From assembly GCF_026341035.1 (NCBI RefSeq), contig NZ_JAPEOQ010000001.1, positions 2,170,001 through 2,234,000 of the forward strand: a DNA stretch of 64,000 nt. The letters run 5' to 3'. Each line of letters begins with the position of its first letter. The first letter of the stretch is position 1. The DNA comes from Streptomyces sp. NBC_01016 (lineage in GTDB: Bacteria; Actinomycetota; Actinomycetes; Streptomycetales; Streptomycetaceae). Positions 1-9,925 of this stretch are shown one piece after another. The position numbers and the translations under genes were made by a program. The notes below the pieces were generated by a model. That model ran no database searches and was not told the origin of the DNA. It saw nothing but the letters and a program-made list of their open reading frames with translations.

Positions 1-344
1 TCGAAGAGCTCGCCGATATCGCCGCGCTGCTGGTCAGCGAGCTGGTGACCAATTCCCTGCGATATGCGTCCGGGCCCATCGGCGTACGGCTCGCCCGCCC
101 GCCCGAGACCTCCGGAGTCCTCCTGGTGGAGGTCTCCGACCCGCTGCCCGACCCGCCCTGTGCCCGCACCGCGGCCCCCGACGAGGAGGGCGGGCGCGGG
201 CTTCAGCTGGTGACGGAGGTGTCCCGGCGCTGGGGCACACGGCCCGGCGGGGAGCGGTCGGGCGGGAAGACCGGGAAAACGGTGTGGTTCGAGCTGTCGC
301 TGCCGGGTGAGGAGACCCCCGAGGTGAGGAGACGCCCGAGGTGA
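1..344 (+). CDS. RsbW-like ATP-binding protein, 3' end only
   Basis: This is the C-terminal end of a GHKL-type ATPase domain (anti-sigma-factor serine kinase family). The gene begins before the window; the first complete codon is at base 3. The visible part carries the N-box motif LLVSELVTNSLRY, the glycine-rich GGRGLQLV segment and the closing KTVWFELSLP strand. All three recur almost unchanged at the C-terminus of the next gene (592-3336), so the two genes carry paralogous ATPase domains. In Streptomyces such proteins often regulate sigma factors or anti-sigma antagonists; the partner cannot be told from here. A 17-bp tandem repeat runs across the stop codon. What lies N-terminal is unknown. 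Confidence 0.85.
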   Translation, partial: EELADIAALLVSELVTNSLRYASGPIGVRLARPPETSGVLLVEVSDPLPDPPCARTAAPDEEGGRGLQLVTEVSRRWGTRPGGERSGGKTGKTVWFELSLPGEETPEVRRRPR

Positions 345-374
345 GGAGGCGCTCAAGGTTAGGAGGCGCCCGAG
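307..374 (+). repeat. 17-bp tandem repeat, four copies
   Basis: Four head-to-tail 17-bp units of the form GTGAGGAGACGCCCGAG start inside the final codons of the preceding gene and continue past its TGA stop. Units differ at only a few positions. Because 17 is not a multiple of three, a change in copy number would alter the C-terminus of the protein. Confidence 0.85.
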
Positions 375-453
375 CGGGACAGACGCGGGTGTGAGGGAGC
401 AGGTGTGAGATGCCGTGTGTGGGCGCACCCGCACCCTGGGTACGGAAACAGAC

Positions 454-483
454 GGTCCCGACGGGCCAAAAAGCGTCGGGACC
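454..483. terminator. Hairpin between the two ATPase-domain genes
   Basis: A perfect 10-bp stem, GGTCCCGACG paired with CGTCGGGACC, closes a 10-nt loop containing AAAAA. No T-tract follows. It could end transcription of the upstream gene or act in the leader of the next gene. The rest of 345-591 shows no coding sequence I can support. Confidence 0.5.
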
Positions 484-591
484 ATGGTGTGATCGTGAAC
501 ACCGTGTTGCGCGGCTCCGTAGTGCTGGATACTGCGTGCAGCCGCCTCGGTGACCGGTGCCGGACGCGGTGAGCTGGAGGGGACGGTTCGC

Positions 592-3336
592 GTGAGCGAG
601 ATACCAGCGAAGGGAAGGGTGTCCGAGGACCCCTCGGGCGCGACCTCGGCGTCGCGCGCGGAGCGGGTGCCTCCGGGCGGTGACGCTCCTGATGCCGCGG
701 GCACGGAGCGCGCGGAACCGATCCCGGAACAGGAAGCGGACGCCTCCTCGGCGCTCCCCGAGGAATCCTTCGGCCGGCCCGACCTCTGGCAGGCGAGCCC
801 GCCGGGTTCGATCTACGACTACATCAAGGTCGCCTCCTTCTCGATCGGCTCCGACGGCGCGATCGACCAGTGGAGCCGGCGGGCCGCCCAGCTCTTCGGG
901 GTCCCGCCCGGGGAGGCCGTGGGCAAGGACCCCATCGAGGCCTTCGTCCCCGCGGACCTGCGCGAGCGCGGCCACCGCAAGATGGCGGAGATCCTGGACG
1001 GGCAGGAGTGGACGGGCGTCGTCCCGTTCCGGGTGCCGGCGTCCGGCTCCTCAGAAGCGGCGGAAGCGGAACCGCGAGCGGAGGCGCCGCTCGCGGCCGG
1101 CGCGGGAGCGACGGGGCTCGCCGAGATCTATGTGATGCCGACGACCACCGAGTCCGGCGAGCGCGCCGCGGTGTGCATCGTCGTCGACGTACAGACGCTG
1201 CGCCACATCGAGACCGACCTCGCGTCCTCGCAGGCCATTTTCGGCCAATCTCCCTTCGGCTTCCTGCTGTTCGGCACCGACCTCAAGGTCCTGCGCACCA
1301 ATCGCACCCTCACCGCGGTCTTCGGCGGCCACGTCGACGACCACCACGGCCGCACCGTCCACGACTATCTGCCGCGGCACGAGGCCGACCGAGTGCAGGG
1401 CGCGCTGCGCCGGGTCCTGGAGACGGGCGACGCGGTCACCGACATGCAACTGGTCGGCCCCGCCCCGGAGTCCACCGAGCGGCGGCACTGGTCGATCAAC
1501 CTCTACCGCGTGCACAGCGGTACGGGCCGCCCCATCGGCGTCGCCGGCCTCGCCACCGACGTCACCCGCAGGCACGCCGCCGCCCGCGAGGCCGCGCACG
1601 CCCGCCGCAACCTGGCGCTCCTGAACGAGGCGGGCTCCCGGATCGGCAACTCGCTCGACCTGGAGACGACCGCCCGCGAACTCCTCGACGTCGTCGTCCC
1701 CGGCTTCTGCGACCTCGCGTCCGTGGACCTGTACCAAGGGCTGCTCGCGGGCGACGAGGCACCGCCGGGCCTCGCCGACGGCAGCGCCGAACTGCGCAGG
1801 GTGGCCGCCGCGAGCGCCGTCGCCGACGTGCCGTTCCTCGACCTCGGCGGGGAGGCCCCCGTCAACGTGGGGGCGGTGCACCGCTTCGCGTTCAACTCGC
1901 CCTGCGCGCACGCCCTGCGCACCGCGCGCCCGCAGACGCTGCCCACCGAGCAGCGCGGCCTCGTGCAGTCCACGCTCGCCGTGCCGATGGTCGCGCACGA
2001 CACGGTCGTCGGGCTCGTGCAGTTCTCCCGGACGAAGGGCAGCGAGCCGTTCACCGACCGGGACCGGGCGCTCGCCACGGAGCTGGCGGCGCGCGCCGCG
2101 GTCTGTATCGACAACGCGCGCCTGTACCGCCGCGAGCACGAGCGCGCGCTGATCCTGCAGCGCTCCCTGCTGCCGCCGGACGACCCGGAGGCGGCAGGAC
2201 TCGACATCGCCTGCCGCTACCGGCCGGGCAACGCCGCGACCGAGGTCGGCGGCGACTGGTTCGACGTCATCGAACTCCCCGGGCACCGCACCGCGTTGGT
2301 CGTCGGCGACGTCATGGGGCGCGGACTGCGCGCCGCCGTCGCCATGGGTGAACTGCGCACCGCCGTACGTACGTTGTCCCTGCTCGACCTCGAACCGGCC
2401 GAAGTGCTCAGCGCGTTGGACGAGATCGCGCGCGGCCTCGGCGCCCCCGGCGGCGCCCAGCAGGGCACCCGCCCCGCCCGCTCCGCGCGCTCCTTCGGCG
2501 GCGAGGACCTCTCCGAGGTGTACCTCGCCACCTGTGTCTACGCGGTGTACGACGCGGTCACCAGGCGCTGCACATTCGCCAACGCGGGGCACCTGCCGCC
2601 GGTCCTCGTCGAACCCGGCGAGGGCGCGCTCATGCTCGACGTGCCGCCCGGGATGCCGCTCGGCGTCGGCGGCGAGCCGTTCGAGGAGGTGGAGGTGGAG
2701 CTGCCGGAGGGCGCGCTGCTCGCCCTCTACACGGACGGCCTGGTGGAATCCCGCGACCATCCGCTCGACGAGGGCCTCTCGGCCTTCCGCAACGCGCTCG
2801 ACGACCCCTCCCCGGTGCTCGAGGACGCCTGCGACCACGTCCTCAACACCCTCGACACCCATCACGGGGAGGACGACATCGCGCTCCTCATGGCCCGTGT
2901 GCAGGGGCTGCCGAGCGGGAACGTCGGCGACTGGACGCTGCCGCGCGAGCCGAAGTCGGTGGGCAGGGCCCGCGAGTACGCGCGGACGCAGCTGTCGAGC
3001 TGGGGCATGGAGAGCCTCGTCGACACGTCGGAGCTCTTGGTCAGCGAGCTGGTCACCAACGCGCTGCGGTACGGCGAGGGCGACATCAGGCTCCGTCTCC
3101 TCCTCGACCGCACGCTGGTGTGCGAGGTGTGGGACGCGGGCCTCGTGCAGCCGCGCCGCCGCAGGGCGCGGGACACGGACGAGGGCGGCCGCGGGCTCCA
3201 GCTCGTCGGGCTGCTGAGCGCCGCGTGGGGCTCGCGCCGGACGCCGCGCGGGAAGACGGTCTGGTTCGAGCTGCCGCTGCCGGACGGGGAGACGGGCCTG
3301 GCGGACCCGACGGAGGCGCTGCTCAGCCTGTTCTGA
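592..3336 (+). CDS. PAS-PAS-GAF-PP2C(SpoIIE)-RsbW sensor phosphatase
   Basis: This is a 914-aa cytoplasmic signalling protein. After a charged, disordered first ~75 residues come a PAS domain (~76-190), a second PAS domain (~212-330), a GAF domain (~340-510), a SpoIIE/RsbU-type PP2C phosphatase (~520-770) and an RsbW-like ATPase (~780-900). PP2C metal motifs are visible (GGDWFD near residue 553, GDVMGRG, LYTDGLVE, EDDIAL). The ATPase has SELVTNALRY and GGRGLQLV. The family dephosphorylates anti-anti-sigma factors, while the RsbW domain can phosphorylate them, so this is a dual-function switch whose input is probably a ligand bound by PAS or GAF. I chose GTG 592 because GGAGGGG lies about 8 nt upstream; an in-frame GTG at 550 has no good ribosome site. 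Confidence 0.85.
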   Translation: MSEIPAKGRVSEDPSGATSASRAERVPPGGDAPDAAGTERAEPIPEQEADASSALPEESFGRPDLWQASPPGSIYDYIKVASFSIGSDGAIDQWSRRAAQLFGVPPGEAVGKDPIEAFVPADLRERGHRKMAEILDGQEWTGVVPFRVPASGSSEAAEAEPRAEAPLAAGAGATGLAEIYVMPTTTESGERAAVCIVVDVQTLRHIETDLASSQAIFGQSPFGFLLFGTDLKVLRTNRTLTAVFGGHVDDHHGRTVHDYLPRHEADRVQGALRRVLETGDAVTDMQLVGPAPESTERRHWSINLYRVHSGTGRPIGVAGLATDVTRRHAAAREAAHARRNLALLNEAGSRIGNSLDLETTARELLDVVVPGFCDLASVDLYQGLLAGDEAPPGLADGSAELRRVAAASAVADVPFLDLGGEAPVNVGAVHRFAFNSPCAHALRTARPQTLPTEQRGLVQSTLAVPMVAHDTVVGLVQFSRTKGSEPFTDRDRALATELAARAAVCIDNARLYRREHERALILQRSLLPPDDPEAAGLDIACRYRPGNAATEVGGDWFDVIELPGHRTALVVGDVMGRGLRAAVAMGELRTAVRTLSLLDLEPAEVLSALDEIARGLGAPGGAQQGTRPARSARSFGGEDLSEVYLATCVYAVYDAVTRRCTFANAGHLPPVLVEPGEGALMLDVPPGMPLGVGGEPFEEVEVELPEGALLALYTDGLVESRDHPLDEGLSAFRNALDDPSPVLEDACDHVLNTLDTHHGEDDIALLMARVQGLPSGNVGDWTLPREPKSVGRAREYARTQLSSWGMESLVDTSELLVSELVTNALRYGEGDIRLRLLLDRTLVCEVWDAGLVQPRRRRARDTDEGGRGLQLVGLLSAAWGSRRTPRGKTVWFELPLPDGETGLADPTEALLSLF

Positions 3337-4875
<1,539 letters not shown>

Positions 4876-4896
4876 CTCCGTCGTAACCCGACCACA

Positions 4897-4930
4897 GAAT
4901 GGGGCGCCCCGCGTACGGGGCGCCCCATTC
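4897..4930. terminator. argG terminator, perfect 14-bp hairpin
   Basis: GAATGGGGCGCCCC pairs perfectly with GGGGCGCCCCATTC across a 6-nt GCGTAC loop. It lies 22 bp after the argG stop. The T-run is poor, as usual in Streptomyces. It also faces the 3' end of the minus-strand pseudogene. Confidence 0.8.
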
Positions 4931-4979
4931 CGTGGCCCAACGGGCCGGCGAGGTCGGCCCGCTCAGGCCTTGCGACGTA

Positions 4980-5205
4980 TGGCCAAATCAAGCCTCTGCA
5001 GCGGGTGGGCAAATTAAGCCCCGCTCTGGGACGAGGCTCGCGGGGTCCGGGGCAGAGCCCCGAGTCGTGTGCGAGCGGCACCGGGGGCCGCCTTGCCCAC
5101 CCTGCCGCCCAAGGCGGCAGATTGCCCAAGGCGGTGGCGGCCGACCGCCATTCCAGCCCCGCCGGCGTTTGAGGCGCGGGGTCCGGGGCAGCGCCCCGTG
5201 TCTGG
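4980..5205. repeat. Dispersed Streptomyces intergenic repeat, composite
   Basis: A gene-free stretch made of short repeat modules. GGGGTCCGGGGCAG followed by AGCCCCG or CGCCCCG occurs twice, near 5042-5062 and 5179-5199. The segment 5078-5148 contains the palindrome CTGCCGCC-CAA-GGCGGCAG and reappears inverted and nearly identical at 51596-51666. The segment 4985-5062 reappears inverted at 61891-61970, inside a coding sequence. This type of GC-rich intergenic repeat is common in Streptomyces. No gene is supported between 4931 and 5244. Confidence 0.8.
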
Positions 5206-5244
5206 GTGTGGCATCCGCCGCAATGGTCACTGGCTACGGCCCCC

Positions 5245-5717
5245 GCAAGGATCCGCCCCGGATCCACCGCGACCTCCGCCAGGATCAGCGCGGACATCGC
5301 CCAATCGAGCCCGGGCGCCCCCTCCTCCGCATTCGCCCAGTCGATCACCACGGGCCCACGCGGGGTGCGGATCACGTTGTCCGGGTGCAGGTCGAGGTGA
5401 AGTACCCGCCCACCCGGGCGCGCCGGAACCGCATGCAACCGCCGTAGCAATTCCGCCAGTTCACGCCCCGCGTCCGCAGCTTCCAGCTCGCCGCGCATCA
5501 TCGCGTCCAGCTGCGTGGGCCCGGTGAGCCGCTCAAGGACCAGCTCACCGGGCGCGAGCCCACCGTCCGCCCGCACCCGTGGCGCGGGGAACCCGTGCGT
5601 GCGCACGTACGCCATGACGTCACTCTCGCCGCGCGCGTCGAGCCCCTCGCGGTAGCGACGCAGCACCCACTGGTCGTCGAGGGCGTAGACGTCGGCGGTG
5701 CGGCCGCGACCGATCAA
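5245..5717 (-). pseudogene. Aminoglycoside/choline-kinase-like phosphotransferase, truncated by repeat
   Basis: The visible ~157 residues are the N-terminal and central part of an APH-fold kinase: glycine-rich start LIGRGRTADVYAL, lysine-less WVLRRYREG strand, catalytic loop HLDLHPDNV and metal-binding VIDWANAEEG, ending at LDWAMSALILAEVAVDPG. Family members go on for roughly another 50-70 residues, but here the frame runs directly into the dispersed repeat. The C-terminal helices are therefore missing, although both core catalytic motifs remain. A TTG at 5717 overlaps the sdhB stop, suggesting the gene was once translationally coupled to sdhB. Substrate is unknown. The frame stays open across the repeat, so a fusion with a junk tail cannot be excluded, but it is unlikely to work normally. 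Confidence 0.7.
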
Positions 5718-6487
5718 CTCCTGTCGCGGCGGCGGATCTTGTTGCCCAGCCACACCACCGGATCGTACTTGCGGTCGGCTGCCCTTTCCTTCAAGGGGAT
5801 CAGGGCGTTGTCGGTGATGTGGATGCCCTCGGGGCAGACCTCCGTGCAGCACTTGGTGATGTTGCAGTAGCCGAGGCCGTGTTCGTCCTGGGCCGTGCGT
5901 TTGCGGTCGAGGCCCTCGTCCGAGGCCGAGTCCAGCGGGTGCATGTCGAGTTCCGCGACGCGCATCAGGAAGCGGGGGCCCGCGAAGGCCGTCTTGTTGT
6001 CCTCGTGGTCACGGACGACATGGCAGGTGTCCTGGCACAGGAAGCACTCGATGCACTTGCGGAACTCCTGCGGGCGGTCGACGTCCTCCTGCATCATCCG
6101 GTACTCGCCGGGACCGACCCCGGCAGGTGGCACGAAGGCCGGGACCTCGCGGGCCTTCCGGTAGTTGAAGCCGACGTCGGTGACGAGGTCGCGTACGACG
6201 GGGAAGGCGCGCAGCGGCGTGACCGTGATCACCTCGTCACGCGTGAACACCGACATGCGGGTCATGCACAACAGTCGCGGCCGCCCGTTGATCTCCGCCG
6301 AGCACGAACCGCACTTGCCCGCCTTGCAGTTCCAGCGGACCGCCAGGTCGGGGGTCTGCGTCGCCTGGAGTCGGTGGATGATGTCGAGGACGACCTCGCC
6401 GTCGTTCACCTCGACCTTGAAGTCCTCCAGGCCGCCCCCGCCGACGTCGCCCCGCCACACCCGGAAGGCCGCCTCGTAGCTGCTCAC
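5714..6487 (-). CDS. sdhB: Succinate dehydrogenase/fumarate reductase iron-sulfur subunit
   Basis: This 257-aa electron-transfer subunit passes electrons from the flavoprotein to the membrane anchor. The N-terminal [2Fe-2S] motif CKAGKCGSC with a further Cys in RLLCMT is present, as are two C-terminal Cys clusters (CIECFLCQDTC and CNITKCCTEVCPEG) for the [4Fe-4S] and [3Fe-4S] centres. It starts with GTG, and a GTGA overlap (6484-6487) with the sdhA stop shows translational coupling. It is the last intact gene of the minus-strand order small hypothetical-anchor-sdhA-sdhB. The sequence resembles the actinobacterial Sdh type with a short N-terminus rather than the classical SdhCDAB form. Confidence 0.93.
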   Translation of the reverse strand: MSSYEAAFRVWRGDVGGGGLEDFKVEVNDGEVVLDIIHRLQATQTPDLAVRWNCKAGKCGSCSAEINGRPRLLCMTRMSVFTRDEVITVTPLRAFPVVRDLVTDVGFNYRKAREVPAFVPPAGVGPGEYRMMQEDVDRPQEFRKCIECFLCQDTCHVVRDHEDNKTAFAGPRFLMRVAELDMHPLDSASDEGLDRKRTAQDEHGLGYCNITKCCTEVCPEGIHITDNALIPLKERAADRKYDPVVWLGNKIRRRDRS

Positions 6488-8415
6488 TCGAAAAGCTCCT
6501 CTTCGGCCAGGTACTTCACCAGCTCCTCCTTCTCGAACAGGGCGAGCAGGTCGGGGCGGATGGGTTCGGTGGTCTCGCGGGTGAGCGTGATCTGGCCACG
6601 CACCGGGTCCGTGGCCGCCAACCCGCCGGAGGGATCACGGAGTTGGCACAGCAGATTCGCCCGCCGCCACTCCCGGCTCATCGCCGGATGGTCCTCACGG
6701 GTGTGCCCGCCCCGCGACTCCGTGCGCTCCAGCGCGGCCCGCGCGATGCACTCGCTGACCAGCAGCATGTTGCGCAGGTCGAGCGCGAGGTGCCAGCCCG
6801 GATTGAACTGGCGGTGCCCCTCGACACCGGCCCGCCGCGCCCGCACCCGCAGATCCCCGAGCTTGCGCAGCGCCTGCTCCATCTCGGCCTCCCGCCGGAT
6901 GATGCCGACCAGGTCGTTCATCGCCTGCTGGAGTTCCTGGTGCAGGGTGTACGGGTTCTCGGGCGCGACGCCCTCCTCCTGGCCCTCCGCCGAGAAGGGC
7001 CGCAGCGCCTCGGCCGCCGCCGTGTCGATCTGCTCGTCGTCCACTGCCGGACGGACCGTGTGCGAGGCCGCGTACGTCGCCGCGTGCAGGCCCGCCCGCC
7101 GGCCGAACACCAGCAGGTCGGAGAGCGAGTTGCCGCCGAGCCGGTTGGAGCCGTGCATGCCGCCGGCCACCTCACCGGCCGCGTACAGACCCGGCACTCC
7201 GCGCGCCGCCGCCGTGTCCGACTCGACGGCGATGCCGCCCATCACGTAGTGACAGGTCGGCCCGACCTCCATCGCCTCCGCCGTGATGTCGACGTCCGCC
7301 AGCTCCTTGAACTGGTGGTACATGGACGGCAGTCGGCGCCGGATCCGCTCGGCGGGCATCCGGGTCGAGACGTCGAGGAAGACGCCGCCGTGCGGAGAGC
7401 CGCGCCCCGCCTTGACCTCCGCGTTGATGGCCCGCGCCACCTCGTCGCGCGGCAGCAGCTCAGGGGGCCGGCGGTTGCGGTCCGGGTCCTCGTACCAGCG
7501 GTCGCCCTCCTCCTCCGACTGCGCGTACTTCTCCTTGAAGACGTCGGGGATGTAGTCGAACATGAACCGCTTGCCCTCGGAGTTGCGCAGCACCCCGCCG
7601 TCGCCGCGCACCGACTCCGTGACGAGGATCCCCTTCACGGAGGGCGGCCAGACCATGCCCGTCGGGTGGAACTGCACGAACTCCATGTTCAGCAGCGGCG
7701 CTCCGGAGAGCAGGGCGAGCGCGTGCCCGTCGCCCGTGTACTCCCACGAGTTCGACGTCACCTTGAAGGACTTGCCGATGCCGCCGGTCGCGAGCACCAC
7801 GCTCGGCGCCTCGATGACGAAGAAGCGCCCGCTCTCCCGCTCGTAGCAGAACGTGCCGGAGATCTGGCCGTCCTCGTCCTTCAGGACCCGGGTGACCGTG
7901 CACTCCTGGAAGACCTTCAGGCCGGACTCGTAGTCGCCGGTCTCCTTGAAGTCCTGCTGCTGGAGCTGGACGATCTTCTGCTGGAGCGTGCGGATCAGTT
8001 CGAGTCCCGTACGGTCGCCGACGTGCGCGAGCCGCGGGTACTCGTGCCCGCCGAAGTTGCGCTGCGAGATCCGTCCGTCGCCGGTGCGGTCGAACAGGGC
8101 GCCCCAGGTCTCCAACTCCCATACGCGGTCGGGGGCTTCCTGCGCGTGCAGCTCCGCCATCCGCCACTGGTTGAGGAATTTGCCGCCGCGCATCGTGTCG
8201 CGGAAGTGCACCTGCCAGCTGTCCCCGGAGTTCACATTGCCCATGGAGGCCGCGATGCCGCCCTCCGCCATCACCGTGTGGGCCTTGCCGAACAGGGACT
8301 TGCAGATCACCGCCGTACGGGCACCCCGCTCACGCGCCTCGATCGCGGCCCGAAGCCCCGCGCCACCGGCGCCCACCACGACAACATCCCACTGCTGCCG
8401 CTCAACCGAACTCAT
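6484..8415 (-). CDS. sdhA: Succinate dehydrogenase/fumarate reductase flavoprotein subunit
   Basis: This 643-aa FAD enzyme oxidises succinate to fumarate (or the reverse) on the cytoplasmic face of the membrane. The N-terminal dinucleotide fold VVVGAGGAGLRAA is followed by KAHTVMAEGG, whose His matches the covalent FAD attachment site. FHPTGMVWP and the later RLGGNSLSDLLVFGRRAG segment are typical. Length is normal for the family. It starts 16 bp after the anchor-protein stop and overlaps sdhB by 4 bp, so the three genes form one transcription unit. Direction in vivo (succinate oxidation or fumarate reduction) cannot be read from sequence; aerobic Streptomyces usually run it as succinate dehydrogenase. 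Confidence 0.95.
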   Translation of the reverse strand: MSSVERQQWDVVVVGAGGAGLRAAIEARERGARTAVICKSLFGKAHTVMAEGGIAASMGNVNSGDSWQVHFRDTMRGGKFLNQWRMAELHAQEAPDRVWELETWGALFDRTGDGRISQRNFGGHEYPRLAHVGDRTGLELIRTLQQKIVQLQQQDFKETGDYESGLKVFQECTVTRVLKDEDGQISGTFCYERESGRFFVIEAPSVVLATGGIGKSFKVTSNSWEYTGDGHALALLSGAPLLNMEFVQFHPTGMVWPPSVKGILVTESVRGDGGVLRNSEGKRFMFDYIPDVFKEKYAQSEEEGDRWYEDPDRNRRPPELLPRDEVARAINAEVKAGRGSPHGGVFLDVSTRMPAERIRRRLPSMYHQFKELADVDITAEAMEVGPTCHYVMGGIAVESDTAAARGVPGLYAAGEVAGGMHGSNRLGGNSLSDLLVFGRRAGLHAATYAASHTVRPAVDDEQIDTAAAEALRPFSAEGQEEGVAPENPYTLHQELQQAMNDLVGIIRREAEMEQALRKLGDLRVRARRAGVEGHRQFNPGWHLALDLRNMLLVSECIARAALERTESRGGHTREDHPAMSREWRRANLLCQLRDPSGGLAATDPVRGQITLTRETTEPIRPDLLALFEKEELVKYLAEEELFE

Positions 8416-8431
8416 CGATACGCCCCAACCA

Positions 8432-9274
8432 TTAGAAGAACCGCGGATCGTCGAAGACGCCGGACGCGACCAGATACACGTAGAAGTCGGCGAGCGCCAC
8501 GCTCACCAACGAGGCCCAGGCAAGCAGCATGTGACGGGCATTCAGCTTCCCGACCCAGCCCCACAGCCGATAGCGCACCGGGTGTTTCGAGAAGTGCTTG
8601 AGCCGCCCGCCGACGATGTGCCGGCACGAGTGGCAGGAGATCGTGTACGCCCAGATCAGCGCGATGTTGGCGAGGAAGACCAGGCTCCCGAGCCCCATGT
8701 GGCCCCACTCGTAGTTCTCGTCGCGGAACGAGAGCACGGTGTCGTACGTGAGGATGCAGGCGACGAGCACGGCCGCGTAGAAGAAGTACCGGTGGATGTT
8801 CTGCAGGATCAGCGGGAACTTCGTCTCACCGCTGTACTTCTTGTGCGGCTCGGCCACCGCGCAGGCCGGCGGCGACGCCCAGAAGCCGCGGTAGTAGGCC
8901 TTGCGGTAGTAGTAGCAGGTCAGCCGGAAGCCGAGCGGGAAGATCAGGATGAGCAGGGCGGGGGAGAGGCCCCACCAGCTCCCGAAGATCTCCCAGTTGG
9001 GGCCGTGCCGCATCGGCTCGCAGTTGTCCGCGAGACAGGGCGAGTAGAACGGCGAGACGTACGGGGCCGCGTAGTAGTCGGCGTTCGCGAAGGCCCGCCA
9101 CGTCGAGTAGACGATGAAGGCGAAGAGGCCGCCCGCGGTCGCGGCCGGGGCCAGCCACCAGCGGTCCGTGCGCAGATGGGGCGCGGCGATCGCGGCACGC
9201 GTCCGGCCCCGGACGCCGGTGCCGCCTTTGATATGGGGGTCTTCGGTACTGGTGGGTTCCGTGCCGGTGGCCAA
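8432..9274 (-). CDS. sdhC: Succinate dehydrogenase membrane anchor (actinobacterial type) with CHSCRH motif
   Basis: This 280-aa protein has about five membrane segments (near 41-58, 104-118, 162-180, 195-212 and 247-270) and takes the place of the usual SdhC/SdhD pair. It carries seven cysteines; C214-H215-S-C217-R-H219 follows a membrane segment, and other His residues lie at 161, 192, 226 and 248. From memory, the mycobacterial Sdh1 enzyme has a related anchor reported to hold a membrane-embedded Rieske-type [2Fe-2S] cluster, for which a Cys/His pair motif would be needed. Whether this protein binds haem, a Rieske-like cluster or both is inference. It is the first clear sdh gene of the operon. 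ATG 9274 was chosen from the open frame; an alternative downstream start is possible. Confidence 0.85.
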   Translation of the reverse strand: MATGTEPTSTEDPHIKGGTGVRGRTRAAIAAPHLRTDRWWLAPAATAGGLFAFIVYSTWRAFANADYYAAPYVSPFYSPCLADNCEPMRHGPNWEIFGSWWGLSPALLILIFPLGFRLTCYYYRKAYYRGFWASPPACAVAEPHKKYSGETKFPLILQNIHRYFFYAAVLVACILTYDTVLSFRDENYEWGHMGLGSLVFLANIALIWAYTISCHSCRHIVGGRLKHFSKHPVRYRLWGWVGKLNARHMLLAWASLVSVALADFYVYLVASGVFDDPRFF

Positions 9275-9322
9275 CGAAGCCTCCGCTCGCAGGGACGGGG
9301 GATGGGGGTGGACGAGGGCGGG

Positions 9323-9619
9323 TCAGGGTGCGTGCCGGTCCCGCGCGCCGAGCCCCTCGTCGTCCGAGTCGGTCCACAGGGACCTGTCGTAGGGGGCGTC
9401 GGGGATCGTCACGAGGTCGGGGCGGTGCGGCGCGGCCGGGCCCGCGGCCGACTCGCGCAGCAGGGCGACGCTCTCGCGCAGATGCGCGGTGTCGGCTCGC
9501 ACCCGGCGCAGATCAGGGCCTCCCGCGACGCCTTCGAGCTGGGGCTGTAGACGCCCCACGGCGCGCGCGAGTTCGTCGACGCAGCGCTGAACCGCCGTCA
9601 AGTCGTCGTGCAGGGACAT
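9323..9619 (-). CDS. Small conserved hypothetical protein upstream of sdh
   Basis: This 98-aa protein is of unknown function. Its first two thirds are rich in Leu, Ala and Arg with heptad-like spacing (DDLTAVQRCVDELARAVGRL, then a second helix near 40-58), so it is probably a short coiled coil. The C-terminus is acidic and polar. The start is well supported by AGTGAGG 7 nt upstream of ATG 9619. It lies 48 bp before the anchor gene on the same strand and is probably the first gene of the sdh transcript. No signal peptide or membrane segment. I do not recognise a named family, so no function is assigned. Confidence 0.7.
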   Translation of the reverse strand: MSLHDDLTAVQRCVDELARAVGRLQPQLEGVAGGPDLRRVRADTAHLRESVALLRESAAGPAAPHRPDLVTIPDAPYDRSLWTDSDDEGLGARDRHAP

Positions 9620-9852
9620 GACTTGGCCTCACTTCCGCTGGTGCGGCGGAGTTGCTCATGCGCCTGAGAGTGTCGCGCGTCACATTGCCGTTTGTGAAGG
9701 GATCCGTGCGGATTGCCGGTGTACGCCGTGGTGCGCGCCCGCGAATTCGCGCCGCCGGGGTGGGGTCGAGGCGGGCCCCTTTGGGCCGCACGGGTGGCTT
9801 CCGGGTGGCCTACGGGCGTGTCGGACGGCACCCCTCCCCGCATCCACTTCAG

Positions 9853-9882
9853 TTGGCCGATAGATGTGATCAGCTCCATATA
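9853..9882 (+). promoter_or_regulatory. Predicted promoter of the orphan peptide-binding gene
   Basis: TTGGCC (9853-9858) and CATATA (9877-9882) lie 18 bp apart in an unusually A/T-rich pocket. A start near 9889 would leave a ~37-nt leader with GGAGG at 9913-9917. The remaining intergenic sequence, 9620-9852, shows no gene I can support. Confidence 0.45.
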
Positions 9883-9925
9883 CCGCCAAACGAGACAAAA
9901 CCGGCCAGCCCCGGAGGTACCCGTG

